The translations under genes and the position numbers were made by a program. The notes under the pieces are model-generated. The model did not search any database. It saw nothing but the letters and a program-made list of their open reading frames with translations, and had not been told where the DNA came from. From Bog-756 sp963737625 (lineage in GTDB: Bacteria > Actinomycetota > Acidimicrobiia > Acidimicrobiales > RAAP-2), in NCBI GenBank assembly GCA_963737625.1, contig CAVTTK010000005.1:558001-622000 (forward strand): a stretch of DNA of 64,000 nucleotides, given 5' to 3'. Below, piece after piece: positions 8,809 to 16,367 of the stretch (its first letter is position 1; every line of letters starts with the position of its first letter).

Positions 8809-9075
8809 TTGAGCGTACTCCTCCTGGCCACCGACATCGACCGGTCGCTCGGCGAGATGCCGTCGCTGGTGCCTGGTCGAATCGGGGTACGCCGCATGTG
8901 GTGGCCGCCGAGGGACGCGGGTAGCTCGATCCGCTCAGTGCGCCGCGGACCATCGGGGAGAGCGACCGGCGCCTCCTCTCACTCGGGGTCCACGCGGGCG
9001 AGGTCGAAGGAGGGGACCACGTCAACGTCCGGGCCGTGGGGTACGCCACCGGTCGGCAACCGGTGGTTTCATCGC
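8809..9075 (+). pseudogene. possible class III nucleotide cyclase remnant
   Basis: Scattered fragments in more than one frame resemble a class III adenylate/guanylate cyclase domain. LLATDIDRS near 8820 resembles the metal-binding LFTDIEGS, and LSLGVHAGEVEGGDHVNVRA near 8980-9040 resembles the late-domain LHTGEVE block. The catalytic middle is missing or scrambled and no start is seen. This is a tentative reading of a decayed gene. Confidence 0.3.
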
Positions 9076-9610
9076 CACAACCATGACGGGGCAGACACGG
9101 CCATCAGAGATCCGCCGATCTCACGCGTGACCATCGTCCCGGGGGATTCCCTCTAGCCGCCACCCGGAGAGTCGAAGAAGCTCCGCAACCACGGAGATGC
9201 GACGGCGATCACCAATGCGGTGTACTGATTCCGAGGCGAGTGGGGACTCACGACCACCTCGACCGGACGAAGGCCTCCACCTTGGGCCGCTCGATACCAG
9301 CCACACGTCAATCGGAATCGGGCCAGCGGTTGACCGGATCCACCCGTCTGCACCATCGGCATGACCACTTTTGCCCTGTATTTGCTTCCCCGGACCGGGA
9401 ATGCGTAGTCCGTCTCCCCCACAGAGAGGACAGTCGTCGCCCGCCCGGCATAGTGCGACCCCGTCCAGCTGAGTACGACTGACCCCGCGGAGTCCACCGA
9501 TTGACCCCGCGGAGTCCACCAGCTCCCACCCGTCCAGTCGATCGTAGATGTAGCTCCTTCTCTTGTGTTTGTAGACGGGACGCATCTCACAGTTCTGAGG
9601 CGAAGATTTC
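9076..9610. other. gene-free stretch downstream of the IS110 transposase
   Basis: ORFs on both strands here lack family signals and normal codon preference. The stretch holds two 19-bp direct repeats (9480-9498 and 9502-9520) and probably the 3' non-coding end of the IS110 element. The GC is lower than in flanking genes. Confidence 0.4.
9480..9520. repeat. 19-bp direct repeats near IS110
   Basis: TGACCCCGCGGAGTCCACC occurs at 9480-9498 and again at 9502-9520, identical and separated by GAT. It lies about 90 bp beyond the transposase stop. It may be part of the element end or a target-site feature. Confidence 0.6.
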
Positions 9611-10855
9611 TTACCCCGCAACGGCCAAGGGCTCGAGCGTCACGGAATAGCCCATCTTGCGAAGCTGGTCGAGAGCCCGGTTCTTTGCCTTTTCAGGGTT
9701 GAGACGAGTGAAGTAGTCGCCGCCGGGATCGCCGTAGGGGGTGTCGGTGGTGATCATGTGCCAGATGGCCACGAGCATGGCGTGCTCCAGAGCAACCAGT
9801 GCCTTGATCGGGCCCCGCCGGGAGGCGATTCGCCGGAACTTGGCGGCCAGATAGGTGTCCTTGCTCCGAGAGGCCGACATGGCGGCGATGCCCAGGGCTC
9901 CCTTCAGGTAGGGATTGCCCGGCCTGGTCTCCGTGGACTTGATCCGCCCGGCGGACTCGTTGGAGCCCGGGCACGTCCCGGCCCACGAGGCCAGGTGCCC
10001 GGCGGTCGGGAACCGGCTCATGTCGCCTCCGGTCTCGGCGATGATCACGTCGGCCACCAGGGTGGAGACCCCGGGGATGGTGACGAGGAGGTCCCTCACG
10101 TGACGAAAGGGCTCCACCACCACCTCGATCCGTCCGGTCAGTTCGTCGATGGCCCGAGTGTGGTTGTCGATCAGGTCGAGGTGGAGTTGGGCCAAGAATC
10201 CGTGGTGTTCGCTGAACCGGCCGGTCAGGGCCTCGGTGAGCTCAGGGATCTTGGACCGGAGCCGGCGTTTGGCCAGCTCGGCCAGGGCCACCGGGTCACG
10301 CTGTCCGTCGATCAGAGAGGCCAGCATGGCCCGGCCCGAGACCCCGGTGATGTCGGTGGCCACCGACGACAACTTGATGCCGGCGTCCTCCAGCAGCTTC
10401 TCCAGCCGCTGGATCTCCATGGCCCGGGCCCGCACCAAGGTGGTCCGCGTCCGGGTCAGGTCCCGGAGCTGGCGGATCGGCTCGGGTGGGACGAACGAGC
10501 CCCGGACCAGCCCATGGGCCCCCAGTTGGGCCAACCATGCCGCATCGGAGACATCGGTCTTCCGCCCCGGCAGGTTCTTCACGTGACGGGCGTTCACCAG
10601 CATCACCTCGAACGGGCCGTCCTCCAAGAGGTAGTAGAAGGGCTTCCAGTAGTCGCTGGTGGCCTCCATGACCACCAAGGTCACCTGCTCGGCAACCAGG
10701 TGATCGCGCAGAGCGAGGATCTGGTTGGTCACCGCGCCCCAGGTCGTGACCACCGATTTCGCCTTGGCCCGGCCCGAACCGGCGATCCGGACGCAGACCT
10801 TGGCGTCGCGTTTCGATATATCGACCCCGGCACACCGGGGATGCACCACATCCAT
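9611..10855 (-). CDS. IS110-family transposase
   Basis: A 414-residue recombinase that catalyses RNA-guided transposition. The N-terminal RuvC-like DEDD domain starts at CAGVDISKRDAKVCVRI and includes VMEATSDYWKPFYYLL and KTDVSDAAWLAQLGAHGLV. The C-terminal Transposase_20 domain includes IPGVSTLVADVIIAETG, FPTAGHLASWAGTCPG and the serine region NESAGRIKSTETRPGNPYLK. Length is normal and no frame break is seen, so it may be active. ATG 10855 is chosen because AAGGAG lies just upstream; an ATG seven codons earlier has no comparable site. Confidence 0.93.
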   Translation of the reverse strand: MDVVHPRCAGVDISKRDAKVCVRIAGSGRAKAKSVVTTWGAVTNQILALRDHLVAEQVTLVVMEATSDYWKPFYYLLEDGPFEVMLVNARHVKNLPGRKTDVSDAAWLAQLGAHGLVRGSFVPPEPIRQLRDLTRTRTTLVRARAMEIQRLEKLLEDAGIKLSSVATDITGVSGRAMLASLIDGQRDPVALAELAKRRLRSKIPELTEALTGRFSEHHGFLAQLHLDLIDNHTRAIDELTGRIEVVVEPFRHVRDLLVTIPGVSTLVADVIIAETGGDMSRFPTAGHLASWAGTCPGSNESAGRIKSTETRPGNPYLKGALGIAAMSASRSKDTYLAAKFRRIASRRGPIKALVALEHAMLVAIWHMITTDTPYGDPGGDYFTRLNPEKAKNRALDQLRKMGYSVTLEPLAVAG

Positions 10856-11020
10856 CGCTCGCTCCTTCCTCGACATGAGGACCTTGGGTTAGGTGCTCGT
10901 CCCGGGGAGGGCAGGAAAATTCAGAAGTCTGACGCTCGTGCTCAAAGGCAACAGTCCACGGTTCCCGTGGAAGCCCTCCACCACCATGCTGACCTACAGG
11001 CTCACCGGCACTACAGAGCT
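9611..11020 (-). mobile_element. IS110-family insertion sequence (ends unresolved)
   Basis: Contains one transposase gene and a long non-coding stretch upstream of it, as in IS110-group elements, which lack terminal inverted repeats and encode a bridge RNA in a non-coding end. I cannot fix the boundaries from one copy; the right limit given is a guess within the 10877-11100 intergenic stretch. The surrounding genes are decayed, consistent with an insertion hot spot. Confidence 0.5.
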
Positions 11021-11030
11021 ATCGGTGTCG
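10877..11030 (-). ncRNA. candidate IS110 bridge RNA region
   Basis: In IS110-group elements the structured bridge RNA is transcribed from the non-coding end upstream of the transposase. This stretch contains a perfect hairpin TCCACGG-GAA-CCGTGGA (10955-10971, minus-strand reading) and other short complementary runs. Target-binding and donor-binding loops cannot be assigned without the element ends. The assignment rests on position and one hairpin. Confidence 0.3.
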
Positions 11031-11115
11031 AACCGGAACGAGCTCAACCATTGTGCCGAACGGTCTTGATGGTCGCCAGGGGCGCATTCCACAGCACAAG
11101 GCCGATCGCTCCGCA

Positions 11116-11400
11116 TCATCTTCGCTCACCCCGGCGAGCCCGAATCTGGGCTCTACCTTGCTGACCTGAGACGGCGATCGTCCTCCGGCGACGCGTTGCC
11201 CAGTGGGCGCCATCGGCTGATACCAAAGCCCAGCCGCCCGATATCCCCTTTCGCCACGAGAGACGGGTGCCCGGCAGAGCGGGGAGTGCCAGCCACTCCT
11301 GCTCATTCGCTGCGGCCAGACGCCGCCGCGCTTCCCTGGACGTGGGGAGTGGTGGTGTGCGAGGTCGGTCCGCCGAGCCCATCGTCGAATTATCGGTCAC
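11116..11400 (-). CDS. hypothetical protein of uncertain reality
   Basis: A 94-residue ORF with a Trp-containing core (EQEWLALPALPGTRLSWRKG) and a basic C-terminus. No family is recognised and no strong RBS is seen. It fills part of an otherwise empty 600-bp stretch upstream of the IS110 element and could be a truncated gene. Confidence 0.25.
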   Translation of the reverse strand: MTDNSTMGSADRPRTPPLPTSREARRRLAAANEQEWLALPALPGTRLSWRKGISGGWALVSADGAHWATRRRRTIAVSGQQGRAQIRARRGERR

Positions 11401-11474
11401 GCCACCGTCTCCGGCCAGGAGGTTCAGGGAGCGGCAACCCGTGAGGCTGGCACGTTGGGACAGGCGGGTGCCGT

Positions 11475-11786
11475 CTAACGCACCCAGTCGTCAACGACGG
11501 TGAGGTCCGTGAATTCCGGAGCACCTTCGAAGATCTCCATCATGGTCGCCCTGGCGGCCTGCAGTCCCTCCTGGCGTCGGGGGTCGCTCTCGCGCTCGCG
11601 AGCCTTCTCCTCGCTCTCGAAGACAACGAGCGTGATGACTCGACGCGGGTCGTTCGTGTCTCGAGTTGTTGTCGTGTGCAGAAGTCCCGAATCCGGCTGT
11701 TCAGCCGCCCGCAACTGAGCGGCCACCTTGGGCAGGTCGCCTTCCCTGCCTGGCTTCAATCGCATGGTGACCAGTTGTGCCCACAT
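11475..11786 (-). CDS. antibiotic biosynthesis monooxygenase (ABM) domain protein
   Basis: A 103-residue single-domain protein of the dimeric alpha/beta-barrel (ABM) fold: MWAQLVTMRLKPGREGDLPK, then GLLHTTTTRDTNDPRRVITL and a terminal TDLTVVDDWVR. Such proteins act as small oxygenases or ligand binders; the substrate cannot be told. The start is ATG 11786 with GGAGAAAGG upstream, so the frame open to 11864 is not all coding. Monocistronic. Confidence 0.72.
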   Translation of the reverse strand: MWAQLVTMRLKPGREGDLPKVAAQLRAAEQPDSGLLHTTTTRDTNDPRRVITLVVFESEEKARERESDPRRQEGLQAARATMMEIFEGAPEFTDLTVVDDWVR

Positions 11787-12013
11787 CCGACGACCTTTCT
11801 CCGATGGTGAGGCGAACACTAATCCGCCGACCGTCGGTGTGCGCCGGCCGGGCCGGCCGACCATGCCATGGGGAAGGTAGGGTCGACCGCCCTATACCGT
11901 CAATCGAGACGGTGGTGGTCACCGGCCATCCAACGGATAACGAGGGCCGGGCGCGTGGGCTGAGCCAGACTGAGGCCTGTCGATGCCGGTCGGCTGAGGC
12001 AGCGAGGAGACTG

Positions 12014-12322
12014 ATGATGTCGGCAACTCTCAAGCTGACCCACAAGGCCATCGGAGTGGAAGTCCGCCGTGGAACGTACGATGTCGTGGTCGACGGCGGG
12101 CGTGTCGGGTCGATCGACATGAACGAGTCGATCGAGCGGCCAGTCGACGTTGGACATCACACCCTGCAGGTCCGCAACGGCCGAAATGTGAGCCGCACCT
12201 TGGCCTTCGACGCGGCCGAGGGCCAGGTCGTCGCATTCCGATGCACGGGAAAGAGGTTCTTGCCGATCTTTCTCCTGTCGTTCGTCGTGCCCCGCCTGGC
12301 CCTCTCGCTCCGTCCGGAGTAG
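12014..12322 (+). CDS. conserved small protein with hydrophobic C-terminus
   Basis: A 102-residue protein from ATG 12014, with GAGGAGA just upstream. The N-terminal part is beta-rich with PEGA-like spacing (KAIGVEVRRGTYDVVVDGGR, DVGHHTLQVRNGRN). It ends in a hydrophobic stretch, FLPIFLLSFVVPRLALSL, that may be a tail anchor. Function unknown. It is convergent with the truncated GGDEF gene. Confidence 0.6.
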   Translation: MMSATLKLTHKAIGVEVRRGTYDVVVDGGRVGSIDMNESIERPVDVGHHTLQVRNGRNVSRTLAFDAAEGQVVAFRCTGKRFLPIFLLSFVVPRLALSLRPE

Positions 12323-12400
12323 CAGGGCTCTCAGAATCGAACGGTTCTCCAGCCATGGCCCGGCCCCGAACCACCGGACTGCGGGGTCCTTCGGCCTCGG

Positions 12401-13183
12401 CTACGTCCAGGCGAAGACCTCGACCCGGTTCTTGCCCTCCTCCTTGGCCCAGTACATGGCGGTGTCGGCCTCCTCCACGGCGTCGGCGGCGCTCATGGTG
12501 TCCGGGTGCTCGAAGGCAACGACTGAGGGATAGGTGATGCCCACGCTGGCCGTGACCCGGTGCTCCACCCCCTGCACGATGATGGGAGCCCGGAGGGCCT
12601 GGACCACGCGGTCGGCCACCTGCAGGGCCAGGCTCCTGTCGAACGCATGGAGCGGACCGCTGCCCGCCTGGCCGTCGACATCGGCACGGTTCCACGGCTC
12701 GATGACGAGGACGAACTCGTCCCCACCCACCCGGGCCACAGTGTCTCCGTCGCGCACGACATCGCGCAACCGCTTGGCGGTCTCGATGAGCACGGCATCC
12801 CCGGCGGCGTGACCGGCGGTGTCGTTGACCTGTTTGAATCCGTCGAGATCGCAGAAGAGGACGGCGATCTCACGGCCCTGGCGTTCGGATCGGGAGAGGG
12901 CCGTGGTCAGGCGATCCAGGAGCAGCACCCGATTGGGCAGACCGGTGAGGGTGTCGTGGAGGGCGTCGTGGGTCAGTTTGTCCTCAGCGTTCACCATGTC
13001 GGTCACGTCGCGGAGGACACCGAGGATCTCGGTGACGGCCCCGGTCTCGTCGCGGCGGAAGGGCACGATCCGGCGACAGTATCGCACCAGGGCGACCCGG
13101 CCCGATGCCGTACCGCCACCCCGCCGGCTACGGGGCCAGGGTGGAGCGGGAGGGCCACTCCACCTGTGCGACCTGCCCCCCAA
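12401..13183 (-). CDS. N-terminally truncated PAS-GGDEF diguanylate cyclase
   Basis: The C-terminal part is a full GGDEF domain: THDALHDTLTGLPNRVLLLD, LFCDLDGFKQVNDTAGHAAG, VARVGGDEFVLV and DTAMYWAKEEGKNRVEVF. Upstream, only the last PAS strand and PAC segment remain (CRRIVPFRRDETGAVTEI, GVLRDVTDMVNAE). The PAS domain is cut at about 13120, where the frame meets the 3' end of the preceding gene. The 20-30 residues before that read as non-coding and no RBS is seen. Probably a 5'-deleted gene; the GGDEF half is intact and could act if translated. Confidence 0.7.
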   Translation of the reverse strand: MGGRSHRWSGPPAPPWPRSRRGGGTASGRVALVRYCRRIVPFRRDETGAVTEILGVLRDVTDMVNAEDKLTHDALHDTLTGLPNRVLLLDRLTTALSRSERQGREIAVLFCDLDGFKQVNDTAGHAAGDAVLIETAKRLRDVVRDGDTVARVGGDEFVLVIEPWNRADVDGQAGSGPLHAFDRSLALQVADRVVQALRAPIIVQGVEHRVTASVGITYPSVVAFEHPDTMSAADAVEEADTAMYWAKEEGKNRVEVFAWT

Positions 13184-13493
13184 TCACCAGGAGATCGACG
13201 ACCGGCGCCGCATCGGCCCGCTCCGGATCGCTCCCGCGGATCCGGAGCTGGTAGGGCCCGGCCGTCAGGGAGCCGAAGACCCCGGCGTGGGCCACGGTGT
13301 CGCGGAGGTCCCGGGGCCGGACGGCGGTGTGCGTCCCGTCCCAGGGCCCGTCGAGGGGACGGATCTCGATCTCCTGGCCCGAGAGCTCCCCGGGAGTGAA
13401 GATGATGGCCGCCCCCCGATCGCCTCCTATGTCGAGGACCACGGTGCCCTCGCCACTCGGACCCAACTCCGGCTCGACCATACGGTGCGCCAT
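13128..13493 (-). CDS. conserved hypothetical, third gene of the DUF4331 operon
   Basis: A 121-residue protein starting at ATG 13493, 11 nt after the DUF4331 stop. It has a conserved beta-rich pattern: GTVVLDIGGDRGAAIIFTPG, SGQEIEIRPLDG, a segment ending AHAGVFGSLTAGPYQLRI, and LLVIGGQVAQVEW. Actinobacterial homologues with the same VVLDIGGD...GPY order are known only as conserved hypotheticals, sometimes mislabelled phospholipase. It is presumably co-expressed with DUF4331. Its last bases overlap the open frame of the truncated GGDEF gene. Confidence 0.65.
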   Translation of the reverse strand: MAHRMVEPELGPSGEGTVVLDIGGDRGAAIIFTPGELSGQEIEIRPLDGPWDGTHTAVRPRDLRDTVAHAGVFGSLTAGPYQLRIRGSDPERADAAPVVDLLVIGGQVAQVEWPSRSTLAP

Positions 13494-13504
13494 GACGGCC
13501 GGGC

Positions 13505-14920
13505 CTAGGCGCCCACGGCGAAGCCCGAGGTGGGCACACCGAGGTAGGGGAAGTTGGGGAGGTACTTCTCGGTCCCGAGGGCGGTGAGGTCGGTGGGCCC
13601 CGACGTCAGTCCCATGGAGATGGCTCCGGCGGCGGCATCGGGCTTGTAGGCCGGGTCGACCAGGGGCAGTGTGGCCCCGGCGATGGCCCGCAGCTCGATG
13701 GTGACCACGTCGTCGAACACCCGGCGGCCGTTGGGGTAGCCCGCCGGGTCCCCACCGATCAGCCCCAGGTTGGAAGGCTTGGCCGTGGCCGGAATGGCCA
13801 TGTTGAGCCGCAGCATGTCCGCCTGGGTGGCCCCGGTGAAGTTCTGGAAACCAGGAACCACGCCCGTCGGGATGCCGGTCATCAGAATGGCCAGGAGGTC
13901 GGCCCGGGGTGCCTTGGTGGCGTTGTAGGCGGCCAGGTTGGGGAAGACGCCGGGGTAGAGGACGGGGAGCAGCCCGGCCAGTTCCGGCGCCGACACGTGG
14001 GAGGCGAACTGGCTGTCTCCGAACGGCTGCTCGGCATTCCAATAGTCCTTGGAGGCCATGGGGATGATGACCTCGTTGACCAGTGGGTTGCCCAGTCGGG
14101 ACACCTGCACGAACGGGCCCGAGTTGACGTTGCCTCCCGGGGTGGACTCGAAGATCCGGGCCTTCTGGCGACTGGCCGTGGTCCACACACCGATGGTGGC
14201 GTTGGGGTCGGCGACGCCGAGGGGCTTCTTGCCGGTGACCATCAACTCGTTGATCTCCACCTGGATGGCGATGGTGTGGACGTTCACCCCGGCCGTGGAG
14301 TTGACCCCCTTGGCCATCTTGCCCAGACCGGTGTTGGCCAGTCCGAAGGTGGTGTGGTCCTGCTCGAACGGGCGAAGGTCGCCGAGGTCGAAGATGGCGC
14401 CGAGGTCGACATAGAAGCCCTCGGCCCGCTGGCCGGCGAAGACCTTCATCCCGTCGTCCAACGGGGTGACCGCCGCACTGGCCAGGCTCACGTAGTTGGG
14501 TGTGGAGAGGGGTCCGATGTTGCAGGGGGGACAGGGGACATTGGTGGCGAGCACGTGGCTGCCCGACTTGTCCACCCGGGTCACCGTGTAGGTCTGGCGA
14601 CGGTTCCAGCTGGCGCTCTGCAGGCTGGTGATGGGCCCGGTGTTGTAGAGGAAGGTGTTGGGGTTGGTGATCTGGCTGGTGAACTGGAACTGGTAGCTGA
14701 TGTCGACGTCGCCGTCGTGATCGTTGTCGATGTTGATGGCGTACAGCACGTCGTCGCCGAACTCGTAGAAGTTGGGACCGCCGTCGGGAGCCTGCAGGGG
14801 CACGTAGTTGGCGATCAGCGTGACGTGATCGGGATGGTCGGGACTGACGAAGGCGTACAGGTCGGTGGAGTCGGCTACGGGGTCCTGGGAGATTTCGGGA
14901 GCTTCACGGTGGGACGACAC
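13505..14920 (-). CDS. DUF4331 family protein
   Basis: A 471-residue protein with the DUF4331 hallmarks: the N-terminal SSHREAPEISQDPVADSTDL, VSPDHPDHVTLIANYVPLQ, INIDNDHDGDVDISYQF and the late GDPAGYPNGRRVFDDVVTIE. It has no evident signal peptide, unlike some family members. Biochemical function is unknown. It is the second gene of a minus-strand operon, between a Tat-exported small protein and a 121-residue conserved protein. The Asp-rich DNDHDGDVD stretch looks suited to metal binding (inference). Confidence 0.88.
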   Translation of the reverse strand: MSSHREAPEISQDPVADSTDLYAFVSPDHPDHVTLIANYVPLQAPDGGPNFYEFGDDVLYAINIDNDHDGDVDISYQFQFTSQITNPNTFLYNTGPITSLQSASWNRRQTYTVTRVDKSGSHVLATNVPCPPCNIGPLSTPNYVSLASAAVTPLDDGMKVFAGQRAEGFYVDLGAIFDLGDLRPFEQDHTTFGLANTGLGKMAKGVNSTAGVNVHTIAIQVEINELMVTGKKPLGVADPNATIGVWTTASRQKARIFESTPGGNVNSGPFVQVSRLGNPLVNEVIIPMASKDYWNAEQPFGDSQFASHVSAPELAGLLPVLYPGVFPNLAAYNATKAPRADLLAILMTGIPTGVVPGFQNFTGATQADMLRLNMAIPATAKPSNLGLIGGDPAGYPNGRRVFDDVVTIELRAIAGATLPLVDPAYKPDAAAGAISMGLTSGPTDLTALGTEKYLPNFPYLGVPTSGFAVGA

Positions 14921-15013
14921 GGGGTTACCTCGGTTTCTGGTTGGTGAGCAGAGTGGGCTTGACGGACAGGTGTTGGTCGGACAGGGACACGGTCGGGCGG
15001 TGGGGACGGTGAC

Positions 15014-15319
15014 TCATCGGAGGGCACGGGCCAGTGCCGCGGCCAGCCGCGGATCGAGCACAGTGATCTCCCTGGTCCCGGAGAACAGGCCGATCTCCCC
15101 ACTGGCCAGGTCGCGCACGTGGGCCACCAGGGGCTCGGTCATGGACAGGGACGACTCGCCCTCGGCCACCGCAGATTCGGCGGCACCGGCGTCGGCCGGA
15201 CCCTGGGCCTCCACCGCGCCGACCAGTGCGGGAAGGCCGGGCATGGCTGAGATCGCTCCAGCGGCCACGACGGCCGCGGTGCCGCCCTTCAGGAACACGC
15301 GACGGGACAGTTCGCTCAT
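15014..15319 (-). CDS. Tat-exported small protein
   Basis: A 101-residue protein beginning with a twin-arginine signal (LSRRVFLKGGTAAVVAAGAI), so it is predicted to be exported folded, perhaps with a partner. The mature part is short (EPLVAHVRDLASGEIGLFSG, then TREITVLDPRLAAALARAL) with no recognised cofactor motif. It lies 93 nt before the DUF4331 gene, and the two genes probably form one transcript. It resembles Tat-signal proteins found beside DUF4331 or oxidoreductases (inference). Confidence 0.68.
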   Translation of the reverse strand: MSELSRRVFLKGGTAAVVAAGAISAMPGLPALVGAVEAQGPADAGAAESAVAEGESSLSMTEPLVAHVRDLASGEIGLFSGTREITVLDPRLAAALARALR

Positions 15320-15614
15320 GGTGACCTCCGGGGCAGGGACGGTGATGGCTTGTCGTCGCCTACCGTTCGGAGAGGAGCGTGTGGCCGGATGACGCAGTCA
15401 CGCGAATTTCATCGGCAATGTTGGGGGTCTGGTCAGCTCCCGGACTTGGGTCTGGCGTCGGCGTGCCGAGCGTCCCTTCCGGTAACCCACCCCGGTCGGC
15501 CAGTCGGACAACCACGGGTCCGTGCACACGCGGCGTGTCCGCCTACGCCGATTGTCGAACGGCGCCGAGGTGGGCGAAGGGGACGACAGACCGCTACCCC
15601 GTGGCCTCATGCCG
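15320..15614. other. divergent intergenic region, no gene seen
   Basis: About 300 bp between the DUF4331 operon start (minus strand) and the RHH antitoxin. It presumably holds both promoters. ORFs here lack family signals. Confidence 0.4.
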
Positions 15615-15643
15615 ATCCTACTCTGGTCGGATGGAAGTAGGAT
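15615..15643 (+). promoter_or_regulatory. inverted repeat before RHH antitoxin (candidate operator)
   Basis: ATCCTACT (15615-15622) and AGTAGGAT (15636-15643) form a perfect 8-bp inverted repeat with a 13-bp spacer, ending 7 bp before the antitoxin GTG. Position and symmetry suit an autoregulatory site for a dimeric RHH protein. The right arm also contains part of the Shine-Dalgarno sequence. Confidence 0.5.
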
Positions 15644-15649
15644 GGGGGG

Positions 15650-15892
15650 GTGCCATCCAAACGCAAGGTCTCGCTCACGCTGGACGACGACCTCGTCGAC
15701 GAGCTCGAGGAGCTCCCGGGTACCGCTCTGTCCGCCCAGGTGAACGAGGCCATCCGCGTCGAGGTGTCCCGTCGCCGCCGTCAGCGGGCCCTCCGGGACC
15801 TCCTCGATCGCTTGGATGCCGAAGACGGTCCATTGACGCCGGAGGACCTCGAGGGTGTGGCGTACTTCGAGCAGCTGTTGGGTGGACGGTGA
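15650..15892 (+). CDS. ribbon-helix-helix antitoxin (VapB-like)
   Basis: An 80-residue antitoxin that should bind both its toxin and its own promoter. The N-terminal RHH pattern is KVSLTLDDDLVDELEELPG, followed by VNEAIRVEVSRRRRQRALRD and an acidic, flexible C-terminal half (EDGPLTPEDLEGVAYFEQLL), the part that normally wraps the toxin. It starts at GTG 15650 with AGGATGGGGGG before it. Its stop overlaps the toxin start (GTGA), the usual coupled TA arrangement. Confidence 0.78.
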   Translation: MPSKRKVSLTLDDDLVDELEELPGTALSAQVNEAIRVEVSRRRRQRALRDLLDRLDAEDGPLTPEDLEGVAYFEQLLGGR

Positions 15893-16314
15893 TCCTCGCT
15901 CTGGATGCCGAGGCCGTCAACGTACTGGCGGGTCCCGAATCCCCTCGGAAGCGACGGGTCCGGCAGGCCATGCAGGCGGCAGCTCAGGTCGGCCGGGATG
16001 TCGTGGTGCCGACCCTGGTCCTGTCCGAACTGCACCGCGGGCCCGGCCGGACATCGCGCGTGGAAGCCCTACTGGCCCGCCACGAAGGAGCCGTCGTGTG
16101 TCGCCACACCGACCGAGTGTTGGCCCGGATCGTGGGGGGCGTGCTCCACGCGTCGTCATCCGGTTCCGAGGACATCGTCGACGCCCACGTGGTCGCCGTG
16201 GCCGTGGAGGCCGGTGGCGGTGTGGTGCTTACGGGGGACACGGACGATCTCGAGAGACTTGCCGGTCCCTATCGATCGATCGTCGTGGAAGGCCTCACCG
16301 GGTCACCCGCCTGA
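15889..16314 (+). CDS. PIN-domain toxin (VapC-like)
   Basis: A 141-residue PIN-fold ribonuclease, toxin partner of the RHH antitoxin. Acidic residues expected for the metal site are present: LALDAEAVNVL at the N-terminus, Glu in LVLSELHRG, Asp in SGSEDIVDAHVVAVA and Asp in VVLTGDTDDLERLAG. It starts at GTG 15889, overlapping the antitoxin stop by 4 nt. Expected activity is cleavage of tRNA or rRNA; the target is unknown. Confidence 0.8.
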   Translation: MILALDAEAVNVLAGPESPRKRRVRQAMQAAAQVGRDVVVPTLVLSELHRGPGRTSRVEALLARHEGAVVCRHTDRVLARIVGGVLHASSSGSEDIVDAHVVAVAVEAGGGVVLTGDTDDLERLAGPYRSIVVEGLTGSPA

Positions 16315-16367
16315 CATCGCGCCACCGGCCGCGCCGGCACAAGCTGGCGATGGTCGCCTGCCGCATG

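Noticed and set aside
9153..9590. A 145-codon minus-strand frame beyond the transposase
   Set aside because: No RBS, no family signal, and it crosses the 19-bp direct repeats, which suggests non-coding element end or decayed DNA.
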